Origin: Flavobacteriales bacterium
GTDB taxonomy: Bacteria; Bacteroidota; Bacteroidia; Flavobacteriales_D; Crocinitomicaceae
Length of the DNA: 35,342 nt
NCBI GenBank assembly: GCA_947474675.1
Contig: CANJKA010000031.1
Span: 1-35,342, forward strand
Reading direction: 5' to 3'
Positions 1 through 7,334 of the stretch are shown piece by piece. Both the position numbers and the translations under genes were made by a program. How positions within the stretch are numbered: position 1 is the first letter of the stretch; each line of letters starts with the position of its first letter. Below the pieces are notes generated by a model that ran no database searches, was not told the origin of the DNA, and saw nothing but the letters and a program-made list of their open reading frames with translations.

Positions 1-1880
1 CCAAAAGTTGCTGTACCTCCAACTGTAATATTTCCAGAACCATTACCTACCCTAAGGGAAACATTAGTAGTAGAATTAGCATTGGTCGATTTGACCGTGG
101 CAGACAAATCTCCATTAACAGTCAATTTAAAAGTAGAAGCATCAAGAGCTAAAACAATATTTGCTACAGTCACATTATTCAAAATAGTCAACGAACCTAC
201 ATTTATATCCGCTGATAAAGTAATGGTAGAACTTGCAGCTGCAGTTGTAATTATTATAGCGTTGTCAAAAGGACCAGGCACAGAACCTGTATCCCAATTG
301 GAGCCAAGATTAAAATCTGTTCCTGTCGCTGCACCTACTCCTTTTCCGATCCAATTCACAATAGAAGCAGTAGTTGCGTTTAATGAAATTGGAGAAGTCG
401 TTAAATAGTAAGGAGTACAGGAATTATTAAATGAATAAACCCAAAACCAATATTGAGTATTTGATGTTAAACCAGACGAAATAAATGAAGTTGATTCATT
501 GACAGAAACAACAACACCTCCACCTAATGTTGAACCAACAGAATAAGTCAAACCATTAACAGGCAAAGGGCTTGGAGTGGATGATGACAATGTTCTTACT
601 ACCAAATAATTGGTCGGTGCTGGGGATGCAGCAGTAAAAGATCCGGATATTTGAGTACCAGTAATAGATGAAAAAATTAAAGACGTTGGTTGAGAAGTTG
701 GTGTTGTATTTGGAGGAGCTGTAACTGTTATATTATATTCTTCAGCTTGACCAGACCCCGCACCTGTTTGGCATGCAGAAGTAGAATACCCAGATCGTCT
801 TTTAATAACTCGCATTCTAGTATTACCAACATTTGCAATACAAGGTACAGTAATTGAAGAAGAAATATTACAATTAGTACAATTAACTATTGAACCTATG
901 CTATAAACTTCATTCGCATCAATAAAATCTCCATCTTGATTCCAATCAAAAAAAACATTTATAAAGTCTGAAAAATTTCCATTTGTATTACCTGAAACAG
1001 ATATAGTATATAAACTACCTTTAAGAACATTCCCTGTTAAACAAAATTTTTCAGAAGCGGGAGTACCACCAACTGTTCCAGAAGTAGAATTATTTATTCC
1101 AGCAAAAGTTACGTTTGTAATTGGATTAATATTAGTTGTAAAAGTGGGAACACAATAAACTAAAACAGAAGTTATATAAGTAATTTGAACTTTTCCTTTT
1201 CCACCTACTCCACCATTTTTAGCAGCAGTAGTAACTCTTGCACCACCGCCACCTCCACCTAAAATACCACCTGCTCCTCCATTATTACTGGTTGTTCTTC
1301 CAACCCCACCTATCACTCCACCTGGAACAGCTATACCAGCAGCAGCACCAATAGCATTTAAACCATTTGAACCAGTCCCAGCACTCGACCCACCGCCGCC
1401 ACTTGTTCCTGTACCAGTATTTGCAGCACCACTTCCTCCGTAAAAACTAAAACCAGGTGTAAAGCCAACATTACCTGAATTTACTGCTAAACCAGGTGAA
1501 CCTATTGATCCTCCAAGACCACCAACCGCTTTCACAGATGTAACAGATGAAAACCATGATGCACCGCCAGATACCCCAGAAGTATTAGAACCTATCCCAC
1601 CTGCACCGACAGTAATCGTATAAATTGTACCTGGAACGACAGTAAAAGACGTGTTTTTCACATAGCCTCCACCTGAACCACCACTTGATGCAGATGGATT
1701 AACTGTAGCTCCACCTCCTGAACCTCCAGCTCCCCAACATTCAACAATAATTGAAGTAACATCACAAGGTGCTTGCCAAGTAAAAGTACCCGCATTAACA
1801 AAAGACTGAACAGTTTGACTTTGAACAAACTGGATTCCACCTGTAAAAATTAGTAATGTGTATAGTAACTTTTTAATCAA
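1..1880 (-). CDS. Glycine-rich GEVED/FN3 surface adhesin, 3' end cut off by window edge
   Basis: I translated this by hand; it is open from about 1880 to the left edge (about 626 codons) and continues outside. Seen in order: a secretion signal (IKKLLYTLLIFTGGIQFVQSQ), a Gly/Ser-rich region at about residues 45-230 with GGGGGG-type runs, a GEVED-like domain at about 230-385 (FFDWNQDGDFIDANEVY near 307 and GQAEEYNITV near 375), a fibronectin-III-like segment at about 390-500, then the start of a repeat region (WIGKGVGAATGTDFNLGSNW) resembling beta-helix/T9SS surface proteins. These families belong to large cell-surface or secreted adhesins of Bacteroidota. The missing 3' end should carry a T9SS C-terminal domain if this reading is right. 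No ATG lies between the upstream in-frame TGA (1938-1940) and the signal peptide, so I chose TTG at 1878-1880; the start is uncertain. Confidence 0.8.
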   Translation of the reverse strand, partial: MIKKLLYTLLIFTGGIQFVQSQTVQSFVNAGTFTWQAPCDVTSIIVECWGAGGSGGGATVNPSASSGGSGGGYVKNTSFTVVPGTIYTITVGAGGIGSNTSGVSGGASWFSSVTSVKAVGGLGGSIGSPGLAVNSGNVGFTPGFSFYGGSGAANTGTGTSGGGGSSAGTGSNGLNAIGAAAGIAVPGGVIGGVGRTTSNNGGAGGILGGGGGGARVTTAAKNGGVGGKGKVQITYITSVLVYCVPTFTTNINPITNVTFAGINNSTSGTVGGTPASEKFCLTGNVLKGSLYTISVSGNTNGNFSDFINVFFDWNQDGDFIDANEVYSIGSIVNCTNCNISSSITVPCIANVGNTRMRVIKRRSGYSTSACQTGAGSGQAEEYNITVTAPPNTTPTSQPTSLIFSSITGTQISGSFTAASPAPTNYLVVRTLSSSTPSPLPVNGLTYSVGSTLGGGVVVSVNESTSFISSGLTSNTQYWFWVYSFNNSCTPYYLTTSPISLNATTASIVNWIGKGVGAATGTDFNLGSNWDTGSVPGPFDNAIIITTAAASSTITLSADINVGSLTILNNVTVANIVLALDASTFKLTVNGDLSATVKSTNANSTTNVSLRVGNGSGNITVGGTATF

Positions 1881-2000
1881 AAAATTATATTTAAAAAATA
1901 AATAAAAAAATATAAGCTCTAATGTAATAAAAATAAATCAAACTCACCTAAAGTATTCGATTAAATACTGAAAAATAAGGTTTAATGGGAAGGACTAGCT

Positions 2001-3011
2001 TTAGATAATATTGACTTCTCGTTCTAAATCAACTCCAAATTTAGCCTTCACATCAGTAATAATTAAAGTAGATAAATCATAAACTTCTTTTCCTGTAGCC
2101 CCCTTATAGTTCACTAAAACCAATGCTTGCAATTTATGAACCCCGTAATAATCAAAAGTCTTACCTTTCCAACCAGCTTGTTCAATTAACCATCCAGCTG
2201 CTAATTTAACTTCGTCATTTTGGCTTGGATAATTTGGGACATTTGGGTGATTTCTCTTTATCTTTTCAAGTGTTAATTTTGAGACAATTGGATTTTTGAA
2301 GAAACTCCCTGCATTTCCAATCTCTTTTGGATCAGGTAATTTACTTCTTCTGATTGCTATTACGGCATTACTTACATTTTTAATTGTTGGGGAAGTAATT
2401 CCTTCTTTCACTAACTCAGATTCAATAACTCCATAAGAAGTGTTCACATTTTGAGTTTTTGATAATCGGTAAAAAACAGAAGTAATAATGTATTGATCTT
2501 TTAATTTTCTTTTAAAAACACTTTCTCTATAACCAAATTCACAATCTTCTTTTGAAAAAGTATGAATTTCTCCAGAAGCAATATGAAAAGCTTCTAATTT
2601 TTCGAAAACATCTTTGATTTCAACTCCATAAGCTCCAATATTTTGCATTGGACTTGCACCAACACTTCCAGGAATAAGGGATAAATTTTCGACACCGCAG
2701 AATCCATTCTCAATGCATTTCAAAACGAATTCATGCCAAACTTCACCTGCTCCTGCTTTAACAATAGCAAATTCAGAAGTTGACTCAATAACTTCAAACC
2801 CTTTGATTTCATTCACAAGAACTAAACCATCAAAATGATTTTTTACAAATAAAATGTTACTTCCACCTCCTAAAACTAAAAGTTTTTCTTGTGAATATTC
2901 TTTTAAAATTGGAGATAATTCTTCAATTGAAGAAAAACGACCAAAATATGAAGAAGTTGCTTCAATTCCAAAAGTATTAAAGGGCTTAAGACTTATATTT
3001 TCTAAAATCAT
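2001..3011 (-). CDS. murB: UDP-N-acetylenolpyruvoylglucosamine reductase
   Basis: MurB reduces UDP-GlcNAc-enolpyruvate to UDP-MurNAc with NADPH and FAD, the second committed cytoplasmic step of peptidoglycan synthesis. The FAD-binding signature LVLGGGSNILF is near the N-terminus, followed by SLIPGSVGASPMQNIGAYG, FGYRESVFK (the Tyr-Arg of type I MurB), GSFFKNP with the catalytic Ser, and a C-terminal Glu in LEREVNII. About 336 residues, normal for a type I enzyme. The frame opens further upstream at a TTG (3041) and an ATG (3029), but I place the start at the ATG at 3009-3011 (MILENISLKPFNTFG) because family members begin just before SLKP-NTFG. It follows the DUF1573 pair by about 110 nt and could share their transcript. 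Confidence 0.95.
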   Translation of the reverse strand: MILENISLKPFNTFGIEATSSYFGRFSSIEELSPILKEYSQEKLLVLGGGSNILFVKNHFDGLVLVNEIKGFEVIESTSEFAIVKAGAGEVWHEFVLKCIENGFCGVENLSLIPGSVGASPMQNIGAYGVEIKDVFEKLEAFHIASGEIHTFSKEDCEFGYRESVFKRKLKDQYIITSVFYRLSKTQNVNTSYGVIESELVKEGITSPTIKNVSNAVIAIRRSKLPDPKEIGNAGSFFKNPIVSKLTLEKIKRNHPNVPNYPSQNDEVKLAAGWLIEQAGWKGKTFDYYGVHKLQALVLVNYKGATGKEVYDLSTLIITDVKAKFGVDLEREVNII

Positions 3012-3124
3012 TTTACAAAGATAAGTCATTATTACTTTCAATTTAAAAAAAACAATGAAAGTATATAAACATAAAATAGTGAAAAACTAGACTGATAAAT
3101 TTTTCAAAAAAAAGACAATAAAAC

Positions 3125-3502
3125 CTAATCCTCTTTTGGAATCACAAAAACTTTAAACCGCAACTTAACGGTTTTCTTTTTTGTATTTACACTCAATAAA
3201 ATTTCTCGATCCTGGTATTCATATTTACCATTTGTATCAAAAATAATTTTGACGGTCCCTGATTTACCTGGTAAAATTGGATCTTTTGAATAAATCACCT
3301 TCGTACAAGTACAGGCAACAGCAAAATCATTTATAAATAAAGGAACAGTACCAGTATTTGTAAAAACGAAAGTATGTTCCAAAACAACACCTTCTATCGT
3401 TTTTGGAAATTTATATACCGATTCATTAATAGAAAAAACCGCCTCTTGAGAAAACCCAAGGGCGGTATTAAATAATATAAATAAGATAAAAAGAATCCTC
3501 AT
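3125..3502 (-). CDS. DUF1573 secreted protein (shorter paralogue)
   Basis: A 125-residue exported protein. Residues 1-19 are a signal peptide (RILFILFILFNTALGFSQ). The rest is one DUF1573 domain, an immunoglobulin-like beta sandwich: the hallmark FTNTGTVPLFINDFAVACTCT, then LPGKSGTVKIIFDT. The family's molecular role is unknown; most members are periplasmic or surface proteins of Bacteroidota and Planctomycetes. The start codon is only 20 nt after the stop of the neighbouring DUF1573 gene, so the two are probably co-transcribed and arose by tandem duplication. It keeps a Cys-Thr-Cys motif but has lost the CKGSC part of its partner. Confidence 0.85.
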   Translation of the reverse strand: MRILFILFILFNTALGFSQEAVFSINESVYKFPKTIEGVVLEHTFVFTNTGTVPLFINDFAVACTCTKVIYSKDPILPGKSGTVKIIFDTNGKYEYQDREILLSVNTKKKTVKLRFKVFVIPKED

Positions 3503-3522
3503 TTCACCTCAAATTTGCATAA

Positions 3523-3963
3523 TTAATTTGCTGGACCAGCACTATTAACAGGAGTTCCATCTTCAGGTGGAGGAAGAACATTCCCTTTAATTCGAACGAT
3601 TTGTTCAGGAGTATTTGTTGCATTTGAAGAAATAGTAACACTTTTATTAATTGCACCTGCGCGCTTAGTGTCGTATTTCACAGTAATTACACCTGTTTCT
3701 CCTGGAGCAATAGGCTCATGAGGCCATGTTGGCACAGTACACCCACAAGACCCTTTACAACTAGAAATGATTAAAGGAGCGTTTCCAGTATTCTTAAATT
3801 CAAAAGTACAAGAACCATCAGAACCATTCTTAACTGTTCCATAATCATGAACTTCTTTGTTCATTGTGATTTTAGCTCCATTGTCAAGAGCCATAGGTCC
3901 TTGAGCAAACAAAGAATTAGTAGCCGATACAACTAATAATAAAGAAAATAATATCGTTTTCAT
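3523..3963 (-). CDS. DUF1573 secreted protein (longer paralogue)
   Basis: A 146-residue exported protein with a signal peptide ending near residue 21 (SATNSLFAQ). It is followed by a DUF1573 domain: HDYGTVKNGSDGSCTFEFKN, then the cysteine cluster SSCKGSCGCTVPTW, then PIAPGETGVITVKYDTKRAG and a closing VRIKGNV strand. The domain is an Ig-like fold of unknown function. Three close cysteines could form a disulfide or bind metal; that is inference. The tail (PPPEDGTPVNSAGPAN) is Pro/Gly rich and probably disordered. It leads a two-gene unit with the shorter paralogue at 3125-3502. A TATATTTG -7 element lies at 3999-4006, about 36 nt upstream of the ATG. Confidence 0.87.
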   Translation of the reverse strand: MKTILFSLLLVVSATNSLFAQGPMALDNGAKITMNKEVHDYGTVKNGSDGSCTFEFKNTGNAPLIISSCKGSCGCTVPTWPHEPIAPGETGVITVKYDTKRAGAINKSVTISSNATNTPEQIVRIKGNVLPPPEDGTPVNSAGPAN

Positions 3964-3998
3964 TGTGTGTAAATTATTAAATAGTTTTTACTTAATTT

Positions 3999-4006
3999 CA
4001 AATATA
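3999..4006 (-). promoter_or_regulatory. Candidate -7 element for the DUF1573 pair
   Basis: Read on the minus strand it is TATATTTG, an exact match to the Bacteroidota -7 consensus TAnnTTTG, about 36 nt upstream of the ATG at 3963. I see no TTG at the expected -33 distance. An inverted repeat TTAACA/TGTTAA lies just upstream at about 4033-4047 and could be an operator or the end of the previous transcript. Confidence 0.4.
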
Positions 4007-4052
4007 GGAATAAAAAATGATTTTATCCCATTTTAACAGTTTGTTAACATTT

Positions 4053-4613
4053 TTATTTACCGTCAGCCTTTTTGACAATAAAATCAAGGTACTCTTCAAA
4101 ATTTAAATCTAAATGTTTTAATTTCATTTCAATCCCTTCTTTACTTTCTTTAGACATTTTAGGGTTTTCTTTTAATAAAAGTTCATTGTAATACCTTACT
4201 TTAGAGGTATCTCGAGGCAAAATAAAAATATCATAGTTAGAAGCTTGACTTTCTAAAATCATAGGTCTTTTTTTGTATTTAGGATATTTCTTTAAAATAA
4301 TATCTGCATATACACTTGCCTTTTTATACAATCCCATTCCTGAATACACCATGTGAATTTTATCTAAACATTCAGGAGCGTAATCATCTTCAGGGAACTG
4401 CTTTGAATACTTCTCTAACAAAGTCACCAATTCATTTCTGTCAATTGTATAATTTGCAGGATCTTGGTTTGGTGTATTCGCTAAAGAATCTTCTTTCATT
4501 TTAATTCGATCTTTCAATTCTTTAGAAAGATCATTCACTTTAGTCAAATCTGAACCTCCGCAGGAGTATAAAAAACTAATAATAATACTAAAAACTATAA
4601 AAATTATTTTCAT
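4053..4613 (-). CDS. TPR-like lipoprotein of unknown function
   Basis: A 186-residue protein whose first 18 residues form a lipoprotein signal ending in the lipobox FLYSC, with Cys18 the expected lipidation site followed by GGSD. The mature part is charged and helical. Residues about 60-150 read like degenerate tetratricopeptide helices (LVTLLEKYSKQFPEDDYAPECLDKI and SVYADIILKKYPKYKKRP, quoted in part), resembling the outer-membrane-assembly lipoprotein BamD/YfiO only in general character. It starts 22 nt after the stop of def and is likely translated from the same mRNA. No specific function can be assigned; a scaffold role at the envelope is a guess. Confidence 0.75.
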   Translation of the reverse strand: MKIIFIVFSIIISFLYSCGGSDLTKVNDLSKELKDRIKMKEDSLANTPNQDPANYTIDRNELVTLLEKYSKQFPEDDYAPECLDKIHMVYSGMGLYKKASVYADIILKKYPKYKKRPMILESQASNYDIFILPRDTSKVRYYNELLLKENPKMSKESKEGIEMKLKHLDLNFEEYLDFIVKKADGK

Positions 4614-4635
4614 TTATTTTGATTTAAGTGATTTA

Positions 4636-5250
4636 TTACCTTCTTCCTTTCTTAACTAACGGAAACTTCATTTTATAATCAACTCGGACTTCTCCTTTTG
4701 AAATCTTTTGAAGTTTATTTGATATTAATTTCTTTTTAATCGATGATAAAAGATCAGTAAATAAAATTCCTTCTATATGATCGTATTCATGTTGTATTAT
4801 TCTAGCTGCATAACCATCATAATATTCATCTTTGAATTCCCAATTTTCGTCGTAATACGTTATTCTAATTTTTTCTTTACGAAAAACATCTTCTCTAACT
4901 TTAGGAATTGATAAACACCCTTCTCTAAAAGACCATTCTTCACCACTCTCCTCTAAAATTGTAGGATTTATAAATACTTGCTTAAAATTTTCAATACCGA
5001 CAGCTCTAGGATCTGGCTCAATCGGATTACCTTCTTCGTCCTCATCATCTTCAGCAAAAGGCTCCCCATCTGCGATAAACAAACGAATATCACGCCCGAT
5101 TTGAGGTGCAGCTAAACCAACACCTGAAGCTTCATACATTGTTTCGAACATATTCGCTATCAATGCCTTTAAGTCTGGGTATTCTTTTGTGATCTCTCCA
5201 GCGTGTTTTTTTAAAACTGGGTCTCCGTATGCTACTATTGGTAATATCAT
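4636..5250 (-). CDS. def: Peptide deformylase
   Basis: Removes the N-formyl group from nascent proteins in the cytoplasm. All three catalytic motifs are intact: GVGLAAPQIG near residue 44, EGCLSIP near 116, and the metal-binding QHEYDH near 158. At 204 residues it is longer than the E. coli enzyme, mainly because of an acidic insertion at about residues 70-90 (AEDDEDEEGNPIEPDPRA), which is common in Bacteroidota homologues. It begins with ATG and is followed closely by the TPR-like lipoprotein. ruvX lies upstream, separated by a 200-bp decayed repeat region. The function is firm. Confidence 0.96.
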   Translation of the reverse strand: MILPIVAYGDPVLKKHAGEITKEYPDLKALIANMFETMYEASGVGLAAPQIGRDIRLFIADGEPFAEDDEDEEGNPIEPDPRAVGIENFKQVFINPTILEESGEEWSFREGCLSIPKVREDVFRKEKIRITYYDENWEFKDEYYDGYAARIIQHEYDHIEGILFTDLLSSIKKKLISNKLQKISKGEVRVDYKMKFPLVKKGRR

Positions 5251-5341
5251 GTTTTATTTATTGTATTGCAAAAATAATACTTTACTTGGAATGTGCTATT
5301 AGTTTTTGAAAAATGTATTTACATGTAGGCATTTATAAATA

Positions 5342-5448
5342 AAAGGTAGGCTTTAATGATTAATGTTAAATTTTTGATGTTGGGTTTTTAATGATTGATG
5401 CTTGATGTAGAATTATTAATGTTGGATGTTGGATTTTTTGTTGCTACG
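5342..5448. repeat. Decayed GATGTTGG/TGATG tandem region behind ruvX
   Basis: The def-ruvX gap (5251-5454) holds no gene. It contains several loose copies of TGATGTTGG-TTTTTAATGATTGATG-like units, ending in GTTGCTACG just before the ruvX stop codon. Layout and ending resemble the array-plus-CTACGG elements elsewhere in the window, but the hairpin is missing, so I read it as a decayed relative. Confidence 0.45.
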
Positions 5449-5454
5449 TTTTTT

Positions 5455-5865
5455 TTACAAGGTCTGCATGTAGGATTGTAAAATAATTGTTGCACTAATT
5501 TCATCGATTAATCCTTTGTTTTGTCTTTGTTTTTTACTCATTCCATTATCTATCATTGATTGAAATGCCATTTTTGATGTAAATCTTTCGTCAACCAATA
5601 CGATAGGTATTAATGGAAATTGCTTTTCTAATGCTTCTTTCAATAAATGAACATTTGCTGTTATATGACTTGGCTCGTTGTTCAACCGTTTTGGTTCTCC
5701 TAAAACAATTGTTTCTATTTTTTCTTTTGTAGTGATTTGGATTAAAAATTTCATCAATTCTTTTGAATCAACTGTTGTTAAACCACTTGCGATGATTTTA
5801 TTTTCATCTGTAATGGCTAATCCTGTTCTTTTTAATCCGAAATCTATTGCTAGAATTTTTCCCAT
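5455..5865 (-). CDS. ruvX: Putative pre-16S rRNA nuclease / Holliday junction resolvase-like protein
   Basis: YqgF/RuvX family, an RNase H-like fold linked to 5' maturation of 16S rRNA and, in some studies, Holliday junction cleavage. The acidic catalytic positions are visible: AIDFGLKRTGLA at the N-terminus, VLGEPKRLNNEPS near residue 55, VLVDERFTS near 90, and GLIDEISATIIL near 118. At 136 residues it has standard length. The ATG at 5863-5865 sits directly beside the 13-copy tandem array at 5868-6045, so its promoter would have to lie in or beyond that array, unless it is read through from pth. Confidence 0.93.
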   Translation of the reverse strand: MGKILAIDFGLKRTGLAITDENKIIASGLTTVDSKELMKFLIQITTKEKIETIVLGEPKRLNNEPSHITANVHLLKEALEKQFPLIPIVLVDERFTSKMAFQSMIDNGMSKKQRQNKGLIDEISATIILQSYMQTL

Positions 5866-5867
5866 TT

Positions 5868-6071
5868 GATGAATATTGTTGATGAATATTGTTGATGAAT
5901 ATTATTGATGAATATTGTTTGATGAATATTGTTTGATGAATATTGTTTGATGAATATTGTTGATGAATATTGTTTGATGAATATTGTTTGATGAATATTG
6001 TTTGATGAATATTGTTTGATGAATATTGTTTGATGAATATTGTTTGGGCATAAAATATTATGCCGCTACGG
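5868..6071. repeat. 13-copy GATGAATATTGTTT array plus hairpin and CTACGG tail
   Basis: It fills the gap between pth and ruvX. Units of 13 or 14 bp start at 5868, 5881, 5894, 5907, 5921, 5935, 5949, 5962, 5976, 5990, 6004, 6018 and 6032; most read GATGAATATTGTTT and some lack one T. The last unit is followed at once by a hairpin, GGCATAAAATATTATGCC (6047-6064), and then GCTACGG (6065-6071), ending 7 nt before the pth stop codon. It is not a CRISPR: there are no unique spacers. It is the largest of the hairpin-element family in this window. Confidence 0.92.
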
Positions 6072-6078
6072 GTAAATA

Positions 6079-6642
6079 TTATTTATTATTCCAATTGGTC
6101 ATTGTCATTCCGATTCCAATTGTGGTGAAACTTTTGATAAATTCGGCACATACTTCTAATCTTTCTTGTAATAATGGTTTTTCTGGTTTGTCCCATTCGC
6201 TTAAAACGTAATCTGCTTGTTGTCCAGGATGAAAATCATTTCCAACTCCAAATCTTAATCGAGGGTATTCTACTGTTTTTAAAACTGCTTCAATGTCTTT
6301 TAATCCGTTGTGTCCTCCATCACTCCCTTTTCCTTTCATGCGCAATTTCCCAAATGGCAAAGCGATATCGTCAGCGATAACTAAAACATTTTCAACAGGA
6401 ATTTTTTCAGCTTGCATCCAATAATTAACGGCTTTTCCTGAAAGATTCATAAAAGTTGTAGGCTTGATTAAAATAATGGTTCTACCCTTGAATTTTACTT
6501 CTGCTACTTCAGCCAACTTGTTAACTGCGAACTTACCATCTAATTGACGAACAAATAAATCAAGAACCTTGAATCCGATATTATGTCTCGTCTCTTCGTA
6601 TTTATCTCCTGGATTTCCTAAGCCAATTATAAGGTATTTCAT
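6079..6642 (-). CDS. pth: Peptidyl-tRNA hydrolase
   Basis: Releases tRNA from peptidyl-tRNA that drops off the ribosome; cytoplasmic and normally essential. The family's functional residues are present at their usual positions: Asn10 and His20 in GLGNPGDKYEETRHNIGF, the FMNLSGKAV motif, Asp93 in IADDIALP, and GGHNGL with the conserved His and Asn near 113. The length of 187 residues is typical. It starts at ATG 6640-6642. The hairpin element at 6047-6071 follows its stop codon within about 10 nt. The small TPR gene lies upstream with an 82-nt gap. Confidence 0.96.
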   Translation of the reverse strand: MKYLIIGLGNPGDKYEETRHNIGFKVLDLFVRQLDGKFAVNKLAEVAEVKFKGRTIILIKPTTFMNLSGKAVNYWMQAEKIPVENVLVIADDIALPFGKLRMKGKGSDGGHNGLKDIEAVLKTVEYPRLRFGVGNDFHPGQQADYVLSEWDKPEKPLLQERLEVCAEFIKSFTTIGIGMTMTNWNNK

Positions 6643-6724
6643 CGTTTGATTTTTTTTTACAAATTTAGATATTTGATTTTTAGAAAATTGATTTTAAAAT
6701 TAGAATCTTCAAAAAAACAACTTT

Positions 6725-7057
6725 TCACCATTCATCTTCATCAATATCCATCAATAAATTATACGCTTCTTTTAATTCTAAGAATGTTTTTTTATTGACG
6801 TCTTTCTTAGTCAATTCCATGCCTTTTAAATAAATTTCTGAAGCTTTTGTAGTTTCATTTGTTGATTCATATAATTTTCCTAATTGATAATAAGTAGCAA
6901 TATATTCAGGATTTTTATTCATCAATTCTAAAAAAGTTTGAATAGCTAAATCAGGAGTTTCTGCTTTATTATACTCTAGTGCCAAGGCGTAAATCAAAAA
7001 TGTATCGCTGGGATCTTCTTTTAAAAATTCTTTTAATTGATCTATTCTCATATTCAT
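6725..7057 (-). CDS. Small tetratricopeptide-repeat protein
   Basis: A 110-residue cytoplasmic protein (no signal or membrane segment) made of about two to three TPR helices pairs: DTFLIYALALEYNKAE, AIQTFLELMNKNPEYIATYY, and LGKLYESTNETTKASEIYLKG (last one shortened here). TPRs mediate protein-protein contact, so an adaptor role is likely, but the partner is unknown. Start codons at 7057 (MNMRID) and 7051 (MRID) are both possible; the second fits homologues better by feel. It ends in DIDEDEW. It lies upstream of pth and may share its transcript. The MITE-like element begins about 30 nt upstream. Confidence 0.8.
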   Translation of the reverse strand: MNMRIDQLKEFLKEDPSDTFLIYALALEYNKAETPDLAIQTFLELMNKNPEYIATYYQLGKLYESTNETTKASEIYLKGMELTKKDVNKKTFLELKEAYNLLMDIDEDEW

Positions 7058-7088
7058 TTGACGAAGATAAAAAAATTAGATGGTAATT

Positions 7089-7249
7089 ATACCAAGTGAA
7101 CATATATTATAGTCCAATCTACGTATTCTTTTTCATCATTTCTTCTTCAAAAAAATGTACCATAAACCATGCTATGCAACATTTTTTTTCATCGAACTGA
7201 TTAAAAATAACTGTGTATAGTTGGACCAAAATATAAATTCATTTGGTAT
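7089..7249. mobile_element. MITE-like element, copy 1
   Basis: A 161-bp sequence bounded by imperfect terminal inverted repeats of about 28 bp: the left end begins ATACCAAGTGAA and the right end, reverse-complemented, begins ATACCAAATGAA; both continue through TATATT and GTCCAA. A second copy is at 11151-11312, colinear over its full length with scattered substitutions. It has no coding capacity and no transposase nearby. I see no convincing target duplication, only TA-rich flanks. It occupies most of the 277-bp divergent gap between the small TPR gene and the SUMF1 gene. Confidence 0.8.
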
Positions 7250-7334
7250 TATTTGATCGTTCGGTTAATTTTATTTCAATCCTTTTTTGTAACCAAAGAC
7301 AACTAAATCTATTATAGTTTAAAACTAACAAATT

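Noticed and set aside
82..408. Open frame on the plus strand
   Set aside because: It is antisense to the adhesin gene, whose frame is open and matches known domains; the plus frame shows no family features.
5868..6045. Regular array that might be a CRISPR
   Set aside because: The units are 13-14 bp and directly adjacent, with no unique spacers, and no cas genes are present. It is a simple tandem repeat.
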